The notes under the pieces were generated by a model that made no database searches, was not told where the DNA came from, and worked only from the letters and a program-made list of their open reading frames with translations. 5,064 nucleotides of DNA. It comes from Nitriliruptoraceae bacterium. GTDB lineage: Bacteria; Actinomycetota; Nitriliruptoria; Nitriliruptorales; Nitriliruptoraceae. Positions 4,716-5,064 of the stretch are shown one piece after another. The position numbers and the translations under genes were made by a program. Where the stretch lies: NCBI GenBank assembly GCA_007121975.1, contig SKJO01000142.1, positions 1 to 5,064 on the forward strand. Reading direction: 5' to 3'. Numbering within the stretch: position 1 is the first letter of the stretch; every line of letters begins with the position of its first letter.

Positions 4716-5064
4716 ATGGCGCAGCGGCCCACACGTCACAGCGGCGGCTGGCGTCGCCTGCCGCTGGTCTGGGACGTCACCGTCACCGCGCTGGCCGTTG
4801 CCCTGATCCCGCTGCTGGTGCTCGGGGTGACCGCCGGGCTCGCCCAGCAGCGCTCGTTGACCGATCGCGCCGCCGAGGACCTGTCAGCGTTGGCGAGTGC
4901 GCAGCAGGCCAACCTGGCGTTGATCGGCGACTCGGCCTTCAGCGGCGCCCGGCTGGTCGCCAGCCGTACCCAGCTGCGCCGCGACCTCGCCGATGTGCTC
5001 GACGGGGACTCCTCCGTGCTGCCGCGCATGACCGACATCCTCGATGACGCTCGAGCGGCAACCC
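4716..5064 (+). CDS. Membrane sensor protein, N-terminal part
   Basis: The frame is open from ATG 4716 to the window end (116 complete codons), so only the N-terminus is seen. GGAAAG at 4702-4707 is a Shine-Dalgarno with eight-base spacing. Arg residues at 4, 7, 13 and 14 precede a single hydrophobic helix at about 21-43, implying a cytoplasmic N-terminus and an extracellular region after it. That region begins with a helical stretch (about 47-80) followed by SRTQLR (83-88), a pattern common at the start of Cache-type sensor domains of histidine kinases, diguanylate cyclases and chemoreceptors. The output domain lies outside the window, so the class cannot be stated. It probably has its own promoter (4668-4676) and is separate from the membrane protein gene, 137 bases upstream. 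Confidence 0.75.
   Translation, partial: MAQRPTRHSGGWRRLPLVWDVTVTALAVALIPLLVLGVTAGLAQQRSLTDRAAEDLSALASAQQANLALIGDSAFSGARLVASRTQLRRDLADVLDGDSSVLPRMTDILDDARAAT

Noticed and set aside
3821..5047. 408-codon + ORF spanning the spacer and sensor start
   Set aside because: It runs through two real genes and the promoter spacer in a different frame; Ser/Thr/Pro/Arg-rich composition marks it as a shadow.

Overview
The window is GC-rich throughout, with strong G/C preference at third codon positions. It uses ATG starts, ATGA stop/start overlaps and Arg/Ala/Gly/Pro-rich proteins. This suggests a high-GC actinobacterium (Actinomycetota). No rRNA, tRNA or species-specific marker is present, so the assignment rests on composition and protein style only. 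All supported genes are on the + strand.

Layout. Bases 1-384 hold no convincing gene. They contain an unusually dense train of dyad symmetries: an overlapping palindrome at 57-75 and stem-loops at 143-166, 192-216, 241-254, 259-294 and 299-328. These are followed by a possible -10 box (354-359) and a good Shine-Dalgarno sequence (375-379). Then come a small MerR/excisionase-type helix-turn-helix protein (385-750) and an uncharacterised 304-aa protein with an SQDCDIV motif (747-1661), joined by an ATGA overlap. A 157-base gap (1662-1818) carries 12-bp tandem repeats, small hairpins and a doubtful 54-codon ORF that overlaps both neighbouring genes by ATGA. Next is a 919-aa membrane protein (1819-4578) that fuses a two-times-six-helix transporter-like region to a spermidine-synthase-like domain, with a TPR-like segment and a tetrapeptide-repeat tail. 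After a 137-base spacer with a promoter-like element and paired inverted repeats, a membrane sensor gene starts at 4716 and runs off the window.

How they may work together. The HTH gene and the SQDCDIV gene look like a translationally coupled pair, with the HTH protein possibly controlling its own operon through the upstream dyads. The fused MFS/spermidine-synthase-like gene may be read through from the pair, but nothing in the sequence proves a functional link. The terminal sensor gene appears to have its own promoter and is probably a separate unit.

The points most worth a second look are the structured region upstream of the HTH gene, the uncharacterised regulator/SQDCDIV pair, the altered substrate-binding positions in the spermidine-synthase-like domain, and the operator-like pair of inverted repeats before the sensor gene.
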